Source: Bacillota bacterium (GTDB taxonomy: Bacteria; Bacillota; Clostridia; Oscillospirales; Ruminococcaceae). Taken from it: a DNA stretch of 36,551 nt. The notes below the pieces were generated by a model. That model was given only the letters and a program-made list of their open reading frames with translations. It was not told the origin of the DNA and did not search any database. A program made the translations under genes and the position numbers. The DNA lies in assembly GCA_023458875.1 (NCBI GenBank), contig JAEWXO010000012.1, positions 1 through 36,551 on the forward strand, given 5' to 3'. Shown here piece by piece: positions 1 to 7,420 of this stretch (positions are counted from its first letter, which is position 1; each line of letters begins with the position of its first letter).

Positions 1-1
1 G

Positions 2-136
2 GCAGCTTTCCTTGAACGCCTTGACGATATGACAGAGCAGGCGTTTGACGATCAGTGCACAGGTGCTAACCCAAGATATCCGCTTATGAAGGAAATCAGA
101 CAGATGTATCTGAATGCTTATTACGGAGTAAAGTAA
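2..136 (+). CDS. adhE: Bifunctional acetaldehyde/alcohol dehydrogenase AdhE, C-terminal end (5' partial)
   Basis: The window opens inside an open frame that ends at TAA 134-136. The 44 visible residues include FDDQCTGANPRYPL and end in LNAYYGVK. This matches the conserved C-terminus of the iron-dependent alcohol dehydrogenase domain of AdhE, where DDQCTGxNPRYPL is near-invariant. AdhE reduces acetyl-CoA through acetaldehyde to ethanol with NADH and is the main ethanol route in fermentative anaerobes. The acetaldehyde dehydrogenase half would lie upstream of the window, so a stand-alone alcohol dehydrogenase cannot be fully excluded. This tail, however, is more typical of AdhE. Confidence 0.8.
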   Translation, partial: AAFLERLDDMTEQAFDDQCTGANPRYPLMKEIRQMYLNAYYGVK

Positions 137-142
137 GGGAAT

Positions 143-270
143 TTCGCATCTGCGGATGCGACCGGGCTTTCCGGTCGCCCTGGACCTTCGGGAAAGATAC
201 GAGCAGGTTACTGTTTGGATACTATGGTTAAGTTATGGTTTTGGCAGAAATTTTGACTCGGCATGAGTCG
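143..270. repeat. Hairpin-rich intergenic repeat, copy 1 (REP-like candidate)
   Basis: This stretch holds three small inverted repeats: CGCATC/GATGCG, GACCGG/CCGGTC and GACTC/GAGTC. It also carries the string GACCTTCGG just after a GGTCGCC core. The same elements (a GGTCGCAC core, GACCTTCGG and a GAGTCGA hairpin) recur at about 2512-2572 after another gene, in a different order. No reading frame covers it. It is probably a copy of a dispersed palindromic intergenic repeat. Confidence 0.4.
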
Positions 271-301
271 AATGGGCTTTTGGATATAAAAAGATAAAGT
301 G

Positions 302-337
302 AAACGGTTTATGCGCGTGTTTGCATAAACCGTTTTT
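302..337 (+). terminator. Intrinsic terminator downstream of adhE
   Basis: A perfect 13-bp stem (302-314 with 323-335) has an 8-nt loop and is followed by a T-run on the plus strand. It lies 166 nt after the adhE stop, beyond the repeat. It also sits directly below the stop of the minus-strand GNAT gene and may serve both directions, although the minus-strand T-run is short. Confidence 0.75.
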
Positions 338-338
338 C

Positions 339-779
339 TCATTTATTCAGTTTAAGAGTCATTGGTGTGTAGCGTATGCCATCAGTAAGCTGTTCGGGGG
401 ATTCGTCTTTAAAGCCAAGTTTGTGGTAAAATCCGACGGCATATGGAGAGGAGTTAACTGTCATGTGGTTGCTTTCGCATTTTTCAAGGACGGTATTAAA
501 GAGTTTACGGCCCAGTCCCTGATTCTGATATTTTTCATTTACAAAAAATAATGAAATGTGGCTCTTATCGGATCTTGTTGCTATAACGCCGATGATTTCA
601 TCATTTTCAAATGCTCCGTACATCATAAGTGAGTCGGTTGATTTTTTATCGTTAATAAAATTTCTGAATGTTTCTATTCCCTCCTGACTGTATTCAGGGG
701 CCTCAAACTGCATGAATACTTTCCATGCAAGGTTAAGCGCTGCGGGTTTTTCATCGTTTTTCAGTTTATGTATAGTCAT
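339..779 (-). CDS. GNAT family N-acetyltransferase
   Basis: A 146-residue protein with the GNAT acetyl-CoA-binding motif A (QNQGLG at residues 85-90, following the beta-4 strand ISLFFV). A C-terminal GFYHKLGF segment is typical of the family. It should transfer an acetyl group from acetyl-CoA to an amine; the substrate cannot be read from sequence. An AGGAG ribosome-binding site lies 6-7 nt before the ATG. It is the second gene of a minus-strand pair, 30 nt after the STAS-like gene, and probably shares the promoter at 1252-1280. Length is normal for a single-domain GNAT. Confidence 0.85.
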   Translation of the reverse strand: MTIHKLKNDEKPAALNLAWKVFMQFEAPEYSQEGIETFRNFINDKKSTDSLMMYGAFENDEIIGVIATRSDKSHISLFFVNEKYQNQGLGRKLFNTVLEKCESNHMTVNSSPYAVGFYHKLGFKDESPEQLTDGIRYTPMTLKLNK

Positions 780-809
780 TTGTTTTTCTCCTGTATTAAG
801 TATGAGGTT

Positions 810-1214
810 TTATTCCTTCGCATTGGCATATTTTACGGCTTCGTCGTAGGAAAGAACTTTTTTCACTTTGAAGTATTTCATAAATTCCTTTGTCCACATG
901 TCGATTTCACCGTCGATGCCGGAGATTTCATTCATTATGAAAATACATTTTTTACAGTCCGACTTTGCCATATCAGGGAGAAGCACAGAAAATCCCCATT
1001 CGACATCAGCCTTGTCATCTTCAAAGCCATTTCTGGCATCAATGACAAAATTGCTGTTTTTGTTAGACTTAAGCAGGCCGGATGCAAGCATAGTGGGATT
1101 ACGGTAGTCGTCAAATGAGCAGAACTTTTTCCATTTAAGATGAACTACGTTGTTTTTCTCATCAAACCGTACGCTGCAGTATTCTGAATCAAACGTGCTT
1201 TTTGTATTTTCCAT
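810..1214 (-). CDS. STAS/SpoIIAA-like hypothetical protein
   Basis: A 134-residue soluble protein with no signal peptide or membrane segment. Alternating strands and helices (a central NFVIDARNGF strand, a KKCIFIMNE strand and a C-terminal KVLSYDEAVKYA helix) resemble the STAS/SpoIIAA-like fold seen in many small anaerobe proteins. The assignment is by pattern only. An AAGGAG site precedes the ATG. It is first in a two-gene operon with the GNAT gene and has a near-consensus promoter. Function is unknown. Confidence 0.6.
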   Translation of the reverse strand: MENTKSTFDSEYCSVRFDEKNNVVHLKWKKFCSFDDYRNPTMLASGLLKSNKNSNFVIDARNGFEDDKADVEWGFSVLLPDMAKSDCKKCIFIMNEISGIDGEIDMWTKEFMKYFKVKKVLSYDEAVKYANAKE

Positions 1215-1251
1215 AATGTTACTTACTCCTTGTAAAATATATTATTACATT

Positions 1252-1280
1252 ATTATACATTATTCGTTGTTGTACGTCAA
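1252..1280 (-). promoter_or_regulatory. SigA-type promoter for the STAS-like/GNAT operon
   Basis: On the minus strand TTGACG (1275-1280) is separated by 17 bp from TATAAT (1252-1257), about 40 bp upstream of the start at 1214. Confidence 0.75.
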
Positions 1281-1481
1281 TGGTGTTTTGATAACGGGGA
1301 AGAGGATTCTGTCAGACGGTGTGTAATGTTTTTCATTTTACTATCCGTCCGGACAGAAGCTGTCGCGCAGATTGTCTTTGCATATTTTAAGTCCGGATTT
1401 ATTAAAAAAAGTATTTTAACGTATTTAATCATAAATAAGATTAGCATTAAATTATTTTATTTATTTTCTATAATAAATAAC

Positions 1482-1510
1482 TTGAATTTTAATAAAAATT
1501 ATGCTATACT
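1482..1510 (+). promoter_or_regulatory. SigA-type promoter with a long leader before the kinase gene
   Basis: TTGAAT (1482-1487), a 17-bp spacer, then TATACT (1505-1510). The predicted start near 1517 leaves a leader of about 178 nt before the kinase ATG. The 1215-1694 gap otherwise holds AT-rich sequence with no convincing gene. Confidence 0.55.
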
Positions 1511-1694
1511 TATTATACAATTTGACAATGAGAAGTATATCAGGCGGGTTTTTAATTCTCAATGTTCAGAGGACTGATTATTTATTAAGATTTTTTAAAA
1601 TAATAATTTTGTCTGAATTCTGCCAAATTAAAATCAGCAAGCTCTTATTAATATAAAAAAACAAATATTTAATTTTTAGCAGGGAGGAAAAAGT

Positions 1695-2444
1695 ATGAAT
1701 CTGGACAATGTTATTGCTGAAAGATCCAAGAAAAAAATTTACCGTGATGGAGATAAGGCAATTAAGGTATTTGACGAAGGCTATTCTAAGGCAGATATAT
1801 TAAATGAAGCACTGAATCAGGCAAGGGTAGAGGAAACAGGCATTGCAATGCCAAAGATAGCAGGAGTAACTATGATAGACGGAAAATGGGCTATTATTTC
1901 TGACTTTATTGAAGGACCGACTCTTGCTGAGCTTATGGAACAGAATCCTGAAAAGACCAACGAATATCTTGAAATGTTTGTTGACCTTCAGATGTCGGTA
2001 CATCAGAAAAAATCGCCTCTTCTCAACAAGTTAAAGGACAAGATGAACAGAAAAATATCAAGCACAGCGCTTGATGCGACAACACGATACGAATTGCATA
2101 CACGTCTTGAAAGTATGCCTAAGCACAATAAAGTATGTCATGGTGACTTCAATCCGAGCAACATTATAATTTCAAAGGACGGAACACCTTATATTATTGA
2201 CTGGGCACATGCTACTCAGGGAAATGCTTCAGCAGATGTTGCGAGAACATATCTTTTGTTCTCTCTTGCAGGAAAAGATGAAATAGCTAAGAAATATCTT
2301 GATCTGTTCTGCCAGAAGAGTGATACTGCAAAGCAGTATATTCAAAAATGGCTTCCTATTGTAGCCGCTTCACAGTCGGTAAAGGGTAAACCTGAGGAAC
2401 ATGATCTTTTGCTTAAGTGGATAGATGTTGTAGAGTACGAGTAA
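1695..2444 (+). CDS. Aminoglycoside phosphotransferase (APH)-fold kinase
   Basis: A 249-residue single-domain kinase of the APH/choline kinase superfamily. The catalytic loop HGDFNPSN is at residues 149-156 (Asp151 as predicted catalytic base, Asn156 binding Mg). The metal-binding motif IDWAHA has its Asp at 169. An N-terminal beta-rich lobe contains a candidate ATP-binding lysine in KAIKVFD. It resembles the stand-alone phosphotransferases common in Ruminococcus and Fibrobacter, whose substrates are unknown. A role in drug resistance should not be assumed. The start is supported by GGGAGG just upstream. It is monocistronic, between its own promoter and the terminator at 2456. Confidence 0.85.
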   Translation: MNLDNVIAERSKKKIYRDGDKAIKVFDEGYSKADILNEALNQARVEETGIAMPKIAGVTMIDGKWAIISDFIEGPTLAELMEQNPEKTNEYLEMFVDLQMSVHQKKSPLLNKLKDKMNRKISSTALDATTRYELHTRLESMPKHNKVCHGDFNPSNIIISKDGTPYIIDWAHATQGNASADVARTYLLFSLAGKDEIAKKYLDLFCQKSDTAKQYIQKWLPIVAASQSVKGKPEEHDLLLKWIDVVEYE

Positions 2445-2455
2445 AATAAAATATT

Positions 2456-2499
2456 AAAGCCGTAAAATCACAATTCAAAATGTGGTTTTACGGCTTTTT
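2456..2499 (+). terminator. Intrinsic terminator after the kinase gene
   Basis: A 17-nt arm (2456-2472) pairs with 2481-2497 around an 8-nt loop and runs into a T-tract, starting 11 nt after the stop codon. Confidence 0.9.
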
Positions 2500-2511
2500 G
2501 ATTTAGTCAGG

Positions 2512-2572
2512 TGTGTCGGCTCAGCACGAGTCGACAGACCTTGCGGTCGCACCTTTGACCTTCGGATACATA
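2512..2572. repeat. Hairpin-rich intergenic repeat, copy 2 (REP-like candidate)
   Basis: It contains a GTCGGCTC/GAGTCGAC hairpin, a GACC/GGTC hairpin and then GACCTTCGG. These match elements of the repeat at 143-270. It lies immediately beyond a terminator and is non-coding. Confidence 0.4.
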
Positions 2573-2616
2573 TCTCCATAACTTTATGATATGACCGGAT
2601 ATTAACGGATATTAAT

Positions 2617-2675
2617 AAAATACCTCCTTTCAGATTTACCGTCGTAACGGCTTTAATCTGAGAGGAAGTATTTTT
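2617..2675 (-). terminator. Terminator below the CHAP/dockerin gene
   Basis: A long imperfect inverted repeat with arms of about 18 nt at 2617-2636 and 2655-2675 around a GC-richer middle. It lies 50 nt beyond the minus-strand stop at 2728. Flanking A/T tracts would allow termination in either direction. Confidence 0.6.
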
Positions 2676-2727
2676 GGAGTTTTTGTTTTGAAAATTATGT
2701 ATTATATTTTTGAAATGAAAATTTTAT

Positions 2728-4212
2728 TTATCCGTTTATCAGGGATAATATATCAACAATATTTACCTTCTGATCTTTGTTTATGTCATATTCATAATAA
2801 TCAGAAACAGAATCTGAAATTATGTACTGTGAAATAGAAGAAATAAGTATTATATTGTCATTTTCGGTAATAAGATTTTCATCAGCATCTTCAGCGTTTG
2901 CATTTTCAACGTTAGCTGAACTGTTTCCGGAAATATCATATATATTTACAGGATAGTCTGCTGAATATTCACCGTAGTTTATTGTAACTGTGCTGTTGCC
3001 GCAGTAGCTGAAATCATAAACAGGGGAAAGCTTTGAAATATCGATATTTTCAATGGCTTTGTTGTCTATTTTGAAAACGATGTTTGTAAGATCAACTATA
3101 TCGCCGACAGCATAATCGGTTCTGGCACCAGAATAATCTATTGTAAATCCTGAATTATCAGGTGCTGCATTTTCTTCAGAAGGCTTTGTCGGAGGTGCCT
3201 GTATTTCCGGGCTAGGGTTCGGTTTTATCTCAACCGGTTTTGCCGGTCGTTTTGAGGTGCACAATGGTGTTACTCCTGTGATTCTTTCCAGATTCCACAT
3301 CTGTGAAAAAGCTCCGGAATAGTTTGTGAGTCTGAGTCCGTCACTGTCGGTAAGAACCCTGTTTGTGTCGTAAACAGTGCATATTGAAAATTTACCGTCC
3401 GATTCATTATATATTTTCCATAATGTATTCGGCGAATTATCGTCCGCTGAAAGGGTAACGCTGTTATCTGACTGATAAAGAAGCAAATCGTCACTTATGG
3501 ACCATATTTTATATGAATCCTCACCCACAGGTTCAAACCTGAAATTCTGAATTGCTGTATTTTTAAGGTTGATATTAAGGTCAAGAGCGAGGTTTTCCGA
3601 ATAAGTAAGGAGCTTGCCGTTCTGGGATGATTTTAGCTTGAAAGCATCACCATAATGTCTTCCGGATGTATCGTCAATATAGATATATCCGAGAAATCTG
3701 TATCTTGACATATGATCTGAGCTGTCACCCTTAAATGTATAAACAGCAAAATTAAGCTGACCCCACTGAGATTCTGATGTTGTGATTATATTTCTGTCAG
3801 CGGATACCTGTTCAACAACAGCAACATGTCCGTTTACATTGTCGTTAAGATCCCAGCACGCAATAGCTCCGAGCTTTGGCTGTGAGCCATATGCATAATT
3901 GCCTTGTGAAATATTATATGTATACCATCTGCCGGCATTTCCGTTGCTGAGTAATGGCTTTGCTCCTAAGAGCTCAAATGATCTTCCCCATGCATATGCC
4001 GTGCAGTTAGGCATTCCGTAATTGATTTTCTGAAATAAGTTTTCATTGCTGTAATAATAAACATATTCCTTCAAGTCCGGATTGCGCTGCGGCTCAGCAA
4101 GTCTTGGAACAAATGTGTCTGAAGAAAATGCGTGTACGGTTAAAGAAGATGAACATAATATTGCAAGTGAAGCTGTTATTGATAAAATATTAGTGTAAAT
4201 TGACTTATGCAT
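2728..4212 (-). CDS. Secreted CHAP-domain amidase with a dockerin-like C-terminus
   Basis: A 494-residue exported protein. An N-terminal signal peptide (about residues 1-28, cleavage near VHA) is followed by a CHAP cysteine amidase/peptidase domain at about 55-180. Its nucleophile Cys70 is in NCTAYAWGR and its His129 in NGHVAVVE. A region at about 186-310 looks like a ricin-type beta-trefoil (repeated LLTYSENLAL, LLYQSDNSVT). A Pro-rich linker (about 313-350) and an Ig-like bacterial domain (about 350-425) follow. The last residues, YDINKDQKVNIVDILSL, form one calcium-binding dockerin-type EF-hand. CHAP enzymes cut peptidoglycan cross-bridges or the amide of muramyl peptides. A full type I dockerin has two EF-hands; only one is clear here, so cohesin binding is uncertain. 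It has its own promoter at 4274-4302. Confidence 0.85.
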   Translation of the reverse strand: MHKSIYTNILSITASLAILCSSSLTVHAFSSDTFVPRLAEPQRNPDLKEYVYYYSNENLFQKINYGMPNCTAYAWGRSFELLGAKPLLSNGNAGRWYTYNISQGNYAYGSQPKLGAIACWDLNDNVNGHVAVVEQVSADRNIITTSESQWGQLNFAVYTFKGDSSDHMSRYRFLGYIYIDDTSGRHYGDAFKLKSSQNGKLLTYSENLALDLNINLKNTAIQNFRFEPVGEDSYKIWSISDDLLLYQSDNSVTLSADDNSPNTLWKIYNESDGKFSICTVYDTNRVLTDSDGLRLTNYSGAFSQMWNLERITGVTPLCTSKRPAKPVEIKPNPSPEIQAPPTKPSEENAAPDNSGFTIDYSGARTDYAVGDIVDLTNIVFKIDNKAIENIDISKLSPVYDFSYCGNSTVTINYGEYSADYPVNIYDISGNSSANVENANAEDADENLITENDNIILISSISQYIISDSVSDYYEYDINKDQKVNIVDILSLING

Positions 4213-4273
4213 GTATAGACCCCCAATCAGATTAACAAATTTAATATATTACGTTAAGTATAATATATTAATT

Positions 4274-4302
4274 ATAATAGTGTATAATAGCCTAATTGTC
4301 AA
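4274..4302 (-). promoter_or_regulatory. SigA-type promoter for the CHAP/dockerin gene
   Basis: Minus-strand TTGACA (4297-4302), a 17-bp spacer and TATTAT (4274-4279). The leader is about 55 nt and carries a GGGGG ribosome-binding tract before the ATG. The 4213-4498 gap holds this promoter and the divergent one at 4426; nothing else is visible. Confidence 0.75.
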
Positions 4303-4425
4303 TATATTTTTTAACATGTTGAAAATTTATATTAAAAAAGCACATTTCGAACCATGAAAAATTGTATCATAAGTATATATTATTTTATTATCATCAAGAA
4401 ATAATTACCATAGATTCTGGCTGAG

Positions 4426-4454
4426 TTGACAAACACTGTGATAAACAATATAAT
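4426..4454 (+). promoter_or_regulatory. Consensus SigA promoter for the lipoprotein gene
   Basis: TTGACA (4426-4431), exactly 17 bp, then TATAAT (4449-4454). Both hexamers are perfect, about 40 bp before the lipoprotein start. Confidence 0.85.
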
Positions 4455-4498
4455 TAAAGGAAGTACTAAAAATTTAATAAAGGATTGGAAATATTTTT

Positions 4499-5143
4499 AT
4501 GAAAAAAATCTGTACAATAATACTTGCTTTTTCATTATGTATAAGTTTTTATAGCTGTGACGACAAAAAGTCTTCGTCTGAGCCTTCGTTATCTGTAAAA
4601 ACATCTGAAACGGCAGTAACCGAAATTTCAGATGAAAACGATAATCAGGCAAGTCAGACTATCAGCACTGAAATGTCACCGGACAGAGAAAATAAGGATT
4701 TTGATTCACTTAATAAGGCAGCATCAGAGCTTTTCGAACAGTTCTATAAAGGAATAGAACAGGAAGATGCAGACCTTTGCTTCAGTGTATTTCCTGAGTT
4801 CTATGTAGACGCAATTACAAAAGAATCGATAGAATTCAATCAGACAAATGAGGAATATGTTGTTGATATAAACAATGATTTTAAAGATGCATACGGCAGT
4901 GATTACTATGCATATGTTGATATTACTGCGATTCTTCAGCTTTATGATGAGTCTCTTTTGAATCTGCAAAAAACCATAAACAAAACATTTGATAATAATA
5001 CGGTACTTGAAGATGCATACTCTGTTTATGCCACAGAGAATGTAAGAGGATCTTTAAATAAAGGTTCACAGGAGTATGAGTATTTCCTTATTAAAATAAA
5101 TGGAAAATTTTATTTGTATGACAATTATTACGAAAACATGTAG
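4499..5143 (+). CDS. Putative lipoprotein of unknown function
   Basis: A 214-residue protein that starts MKKICTIILAFSL and reaches a lipobox-like FYSC, so Cys20 is the likely lipidated residue. A Ser/Glu-rich disordered stretch to about residue 65 acts as a spacer. The globular part (about 68-214) resembles small lipoprotein domains with alternating helix and beta-sheet, ending FLIKINGKFYLYDNYY as in DUF4878-like folds. It was recognised as a class only, not as a named family. The ribosome-binding site is weak (AAAGGATTGGA), which suggests modest expression. The next gene follows after an extended -10 promoter. Confidence 0.7.
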   Translation: MKKICTIILAFSLCISFYSCDDKKSSSEPSLSVKTSETAVTEISDENDNQASQTISTEMSPDRENKDFDSLNKAASELFEQFYKGIEQEDADLCFSVFPEFYVDAITKESIEFNQTNEEYVVDINNDFKDAYGSDYYAYVDITAILQLYDESLLNLQKTINKTFDNNTVLEDAYSVYATENVRGSLNKGSQEYEYFLIKINGKFYLYDNYYENM

Positions 5144-5209
5144 TATCAAGGGATGCAACCTTTAGTTGCGGGATGCAAACTGGAATGTATAGCAGGTATT
5201 CTGACTCTG

Positions 5210-5218
5210 TGTTATAAT
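5210..5218 (+). promoter_or_regulatory. Extended -10 promoter for the XRE gene
   Basis: TGTTATAAT, an extended -10 with a perfect TATAAT at 5213-5218. The -35 at 17 bp (TAGCAG) is poor. It lies about 48 bp before the chosen ATG at 5267 and decides against starts further upstream. Confidence 0.5.
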
Positions 5219-5266
5219 TATTTCAGAGTTAAAAAACAGAAAAGTTATACTGAGAGGGGAAAGAAT

Positions 5267-6184
5267 ATGAATATCGAAATTGCAAATAAATTGCTTGCTT
5301 TAAGAAAAAAAAGCGGTCTTTCACAGGAGGAGCTTGCTGAAAAGCTTGGAATAAGCCGTCAGGCCATATCAAAGTGGGAACGTGCCGAGGCTTCACCTGA
5401 CACGGATAATCTTATTGCTCTGGCGAAGATATACAATATATCACTTGACAGGCTTTTTGAAATTGATGTGTTAAATACTATTTCGGTTGATAAGGCCGAA
5501 AGTGATAGATCACATATAAATTTAATAAAAAATAAAAGTGATGAAATTCATTATCAGGAGGATAAAATGCCCGACGGCTTCAAATCAAAAGCTTCTGATA
5601 ATATAGGAATGAGAGTAAAATATCCTGAAGAAAAATTACAGAATGTAAAAGAAATTTATCCGCAGGAACATAGGGATGCAACTAAAGAAAATACTGACAG
5701 AAGTCAGAGCGAAAAATCAGGGTCGGAGTCCACACAGTCAAATAACAGCTATAATTACAATTATAATTACAGCTATTCCTATAAAGAGCCGGAACAGAAA
5801 AGCACATTCAGCTATCAGACAGTACCTGATCAGGGACAGTCATATCAGACATCCATCATCCCGGAAAATAAAGGCTTATATAAACTTCTGATGACGTTTC
5901 CGTTTCCGGTTGTAATTACAGGTATCTATCTTCTTGCAGGTGCATTTCTGAATCTGTGGCATCCGGCATGGCTGATATTTCTTACAATACCTTTGTACTA
6001 TACAACAATAGAAGCAATATATAAGAAAAATCTTAATATTTTCTGCTTTCCGGTCCTTGTCACACTATTTTATCTTGTTGTAGGATTTATGTATAATCTA
6101 TGGCACCCAGGTTGGATTTCATATATGTCGGTTCCGTTTTATTACTGGATTGTAAACATTAACAAAAACTATAAAAAAAGATAA
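5267..6184 (+). CDS. Membrane-anchored XRE-family regulator with duplicated LWHP motif
   Basis: A 305-residue protein. The start is ATG 5267 because GAGAGGGG lies just upstream; the frame is open to 5153 but that extension overlaps the promoter. Residues 1-67 form a classic XRE helix-turn-helix (GLSQEELAEKLGISRQAISKWE). A long polar linker follows, including an Asn/Tyr/Ser tract at 161-172. The C-terminus (about 210-305) has four hydrophobic segments. These hold two copies, 48 residues apart, of LWHPxW (230-235 and 278-283), each followed by a hydrophobic stretch ending P(L/F)YY, so an internal duplication is likely. DNA binding at the inner face of the membrane is inferred; the signal is unknown. 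Confidence 0.85.
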   Translation: MNIEIANKLLALRKKSGLSQEELAEKLGISRQAISKWERAEASPDTDNLIALAKIYNISLDRLFEIDVLNTISVDKAESDRSHINLIKNKSDEIHYQEDKMPDGFKSKASDNIGMRVKYPEEKLQNVKEIYPQEHRDATKENTDRSQSEKSGSESTQSNNSYNYNYNYSYSYKEPEQKSTFSYQTVPDQGQSYQTSIIPENKGLYKLLMTFPFPVVITGIYLLAGAFLNLWHPAWLIFLTIPLYYTTIEAIYKKNLNIFCFPVLVTLFYLVVGFMYNLWHPGWISYMSVPFYYWIVNINKNYKKR

Positions 6185-6206
6185 TATACTTTTTTTAATA
6201 AAACAA

Positions 6207-6235
6207 TTGCAATTAGTTGTTTTTTCAGTTATAAT
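6207..6235 (+). promoter_or_regulatory. SigA-type promoter for fba
   Basis: TTGCAA (6207-6212), a 17-bp spacer and TATAAT (6230-6235). The leader to the ATG at 6280 is about 38 nt and holds GGAGG. Confidence 0.75.
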
Positions 6236-6279
6236 ATATATGTTAACTATTTATCTATTACAAAACGGAGGATGTAGGA

Positions 6280-7146
6280 ATGTTAGTATCAGCTAAAGAA
6301 ATGCTTACAAAAGCAAAAAAAGGTAAATATGCAGTTGGTCAGTTCAACATAAACAATCTTGAATGGACAAAGGCAGTTCTGCTTACAGCACAGGAGCTTA
6401 ATTCACCTGTTATTTTAGGTGTATCTGAAGGTGCAGGAAAATACATGGCAGGTTATAAGACAGTAGTTGGCATGGTAAACGGAATGCTCGAAGAACTCAA
6501 TATCACAGTTCCTGTAGCACTTCATCTTGACCATGGTTCATTTGAGGGTGCAAAGGCTTGTATAAATGCAGGTTTTTCATCAATTATGTTTGATGGTTCA
6601 CATTATCCGATTGCAGAAAACATTGCAAAGACAACAGCACTTGTAAACGCATGTGATGTACTCGGTATCTCACTCGAAGCTGAAGTTGGTTCAATCGGCG
6701 GAGAAGAAGACGGTGTTGTTGGCGCAGGTGAATGTGCAGATCCTGACGAATGTAAGGCAATTGCAGACCTCGGCGTAACAATGCTTGCTGCAGGTATCGG
6801 CAATATTCATGGTAAATACCCTGAAAACTGGGCAGGTTTAAGCTTTGAAACACTTGAAGCTGTAAAGAACAAGGTTGGCGATGACATGCCGCTCGTTCTT
6901 CACGGAGGCACAGGAATTCCTGAAGATATGATAAAGAAAGCTATTTCACTCGGAGTTGCTAAGATCAATGTAAATACTGAATGCCAGCTTTCATTTGCTG
7001 CTGCAACAAGAAAATATATTGAAGAAGGCAAAGACCTTAGCGGTAAGGGATTTGACCCAAGAAAAGTACTTGCTCCTGGATTTGAAGCTATTAAGGCTAC
7101 AGTTAAGGAAAAGATGGAACTTTTCGGTTCAGTTAATAAAGCTTAA
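6280..7146 (+). CDS. fba: Fructose-1,6-bisphosphate aldolase, class II
   Basis: A 288-residue class II (zinc-dependent) aldolase that cleaves fructose-1,6-bisphosphate to dihydroxyacetone phosphate and glyceraldehyde-3-phosphate. Signature elements are HLDHG at 82-86 (Asp84 catalytic, His85 zinc ligand), IHGKY with His177, and LHGGTG with His208 as zinc ligands. INVNTE contacts the phosphate. Length fits the bacterial short form. It has its own promoter and a 20-bp terminator, as expected for a strongly expressed glycolytic gene. A tagatose- or ketose-bisphosphate aldolase of the same family is the only realistic alternative. Confidence 0.95.
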   Translation: MLVSAKEMLTKAKKGKYAVGQFNINNLEWTKAVLLTAQELNSPVILGVSEGAGKYMAGYKTVVGMVNGMLEELNITVPVALHLDHGSFEGAKACINAGFSSIMFDGSHYPIAENIAKTTALVNACDVLGISLEAEVGSIGGEEDGVVGAGECADPDECKAIADLGVTMLAAGIGNIHGKYPENWAGLSFETLEAVKNKVGDDMPLVLHGGTGIPEDMIKKAISLGVAKINVNTECQLSFAAATRKYIEEGKDLSGKGFDPRKVLAPGFEAIKATVKEKMELFGSVNKA

Positions 7147-7180
7147 TGATTTAGTCCGAAACTCCTGACATTTAAAATTA

Positions 7181-7229
7181 AAATCCGTATTGATAAACTG
7201 TACATACAGTTTATCAATACGGATTTTTT
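7181..7229 (+). terminator. Strong intrinsic terminator after fba
   Basis: A perfect 20-bp stem (7181-7200 with 7207-7226) with a 6-nt loop, ending in a run of six T. Confidence 0.95.
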
Positions 7230-7291
7230 GTTACTGATTCCCAAAAGTAATGGATAAATAGTTTTTAATTTTATTTTTTAAATAATACATA

Positions 7292-7320
7292 TGTACAAAT
7301 AAATCAAAATGTGATACAAT
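7292..7320 (+). promoter_or_regulatory. Candidate promoter of the ior-paaK operon
   Basis: TGTACA (7292-7297), 17 bp, TACAAT (7315-7320) with an upstream TG (7311-7314 reads GTGA). The -35 is weak. The leader to iorA is about 95 nt. Confidence 0.4.
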
Positions 7321-7420
7321 ATATTTTATATGAACGTTAATGCAACGTATGTTTGTGTTATATGACATGTTATATTAAAAAACAATACGATACATACAAT
7401 ACGGAAAGGAAAAATATCAT

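Noticed and set aside
1326..1577. An 83-codon open frame in the gap before the kinase gene
   Set aside because: No ribosome-binding site, AT-driven composition (Ile, Asn, Phe, Lys), and it overlaps the predicted promoter.
1695..2444. An aminoglycoside resistance gene
   Set aside because: The fold motifs match the superfamily, but the sequence was not recognised as any known resistance enzyme.
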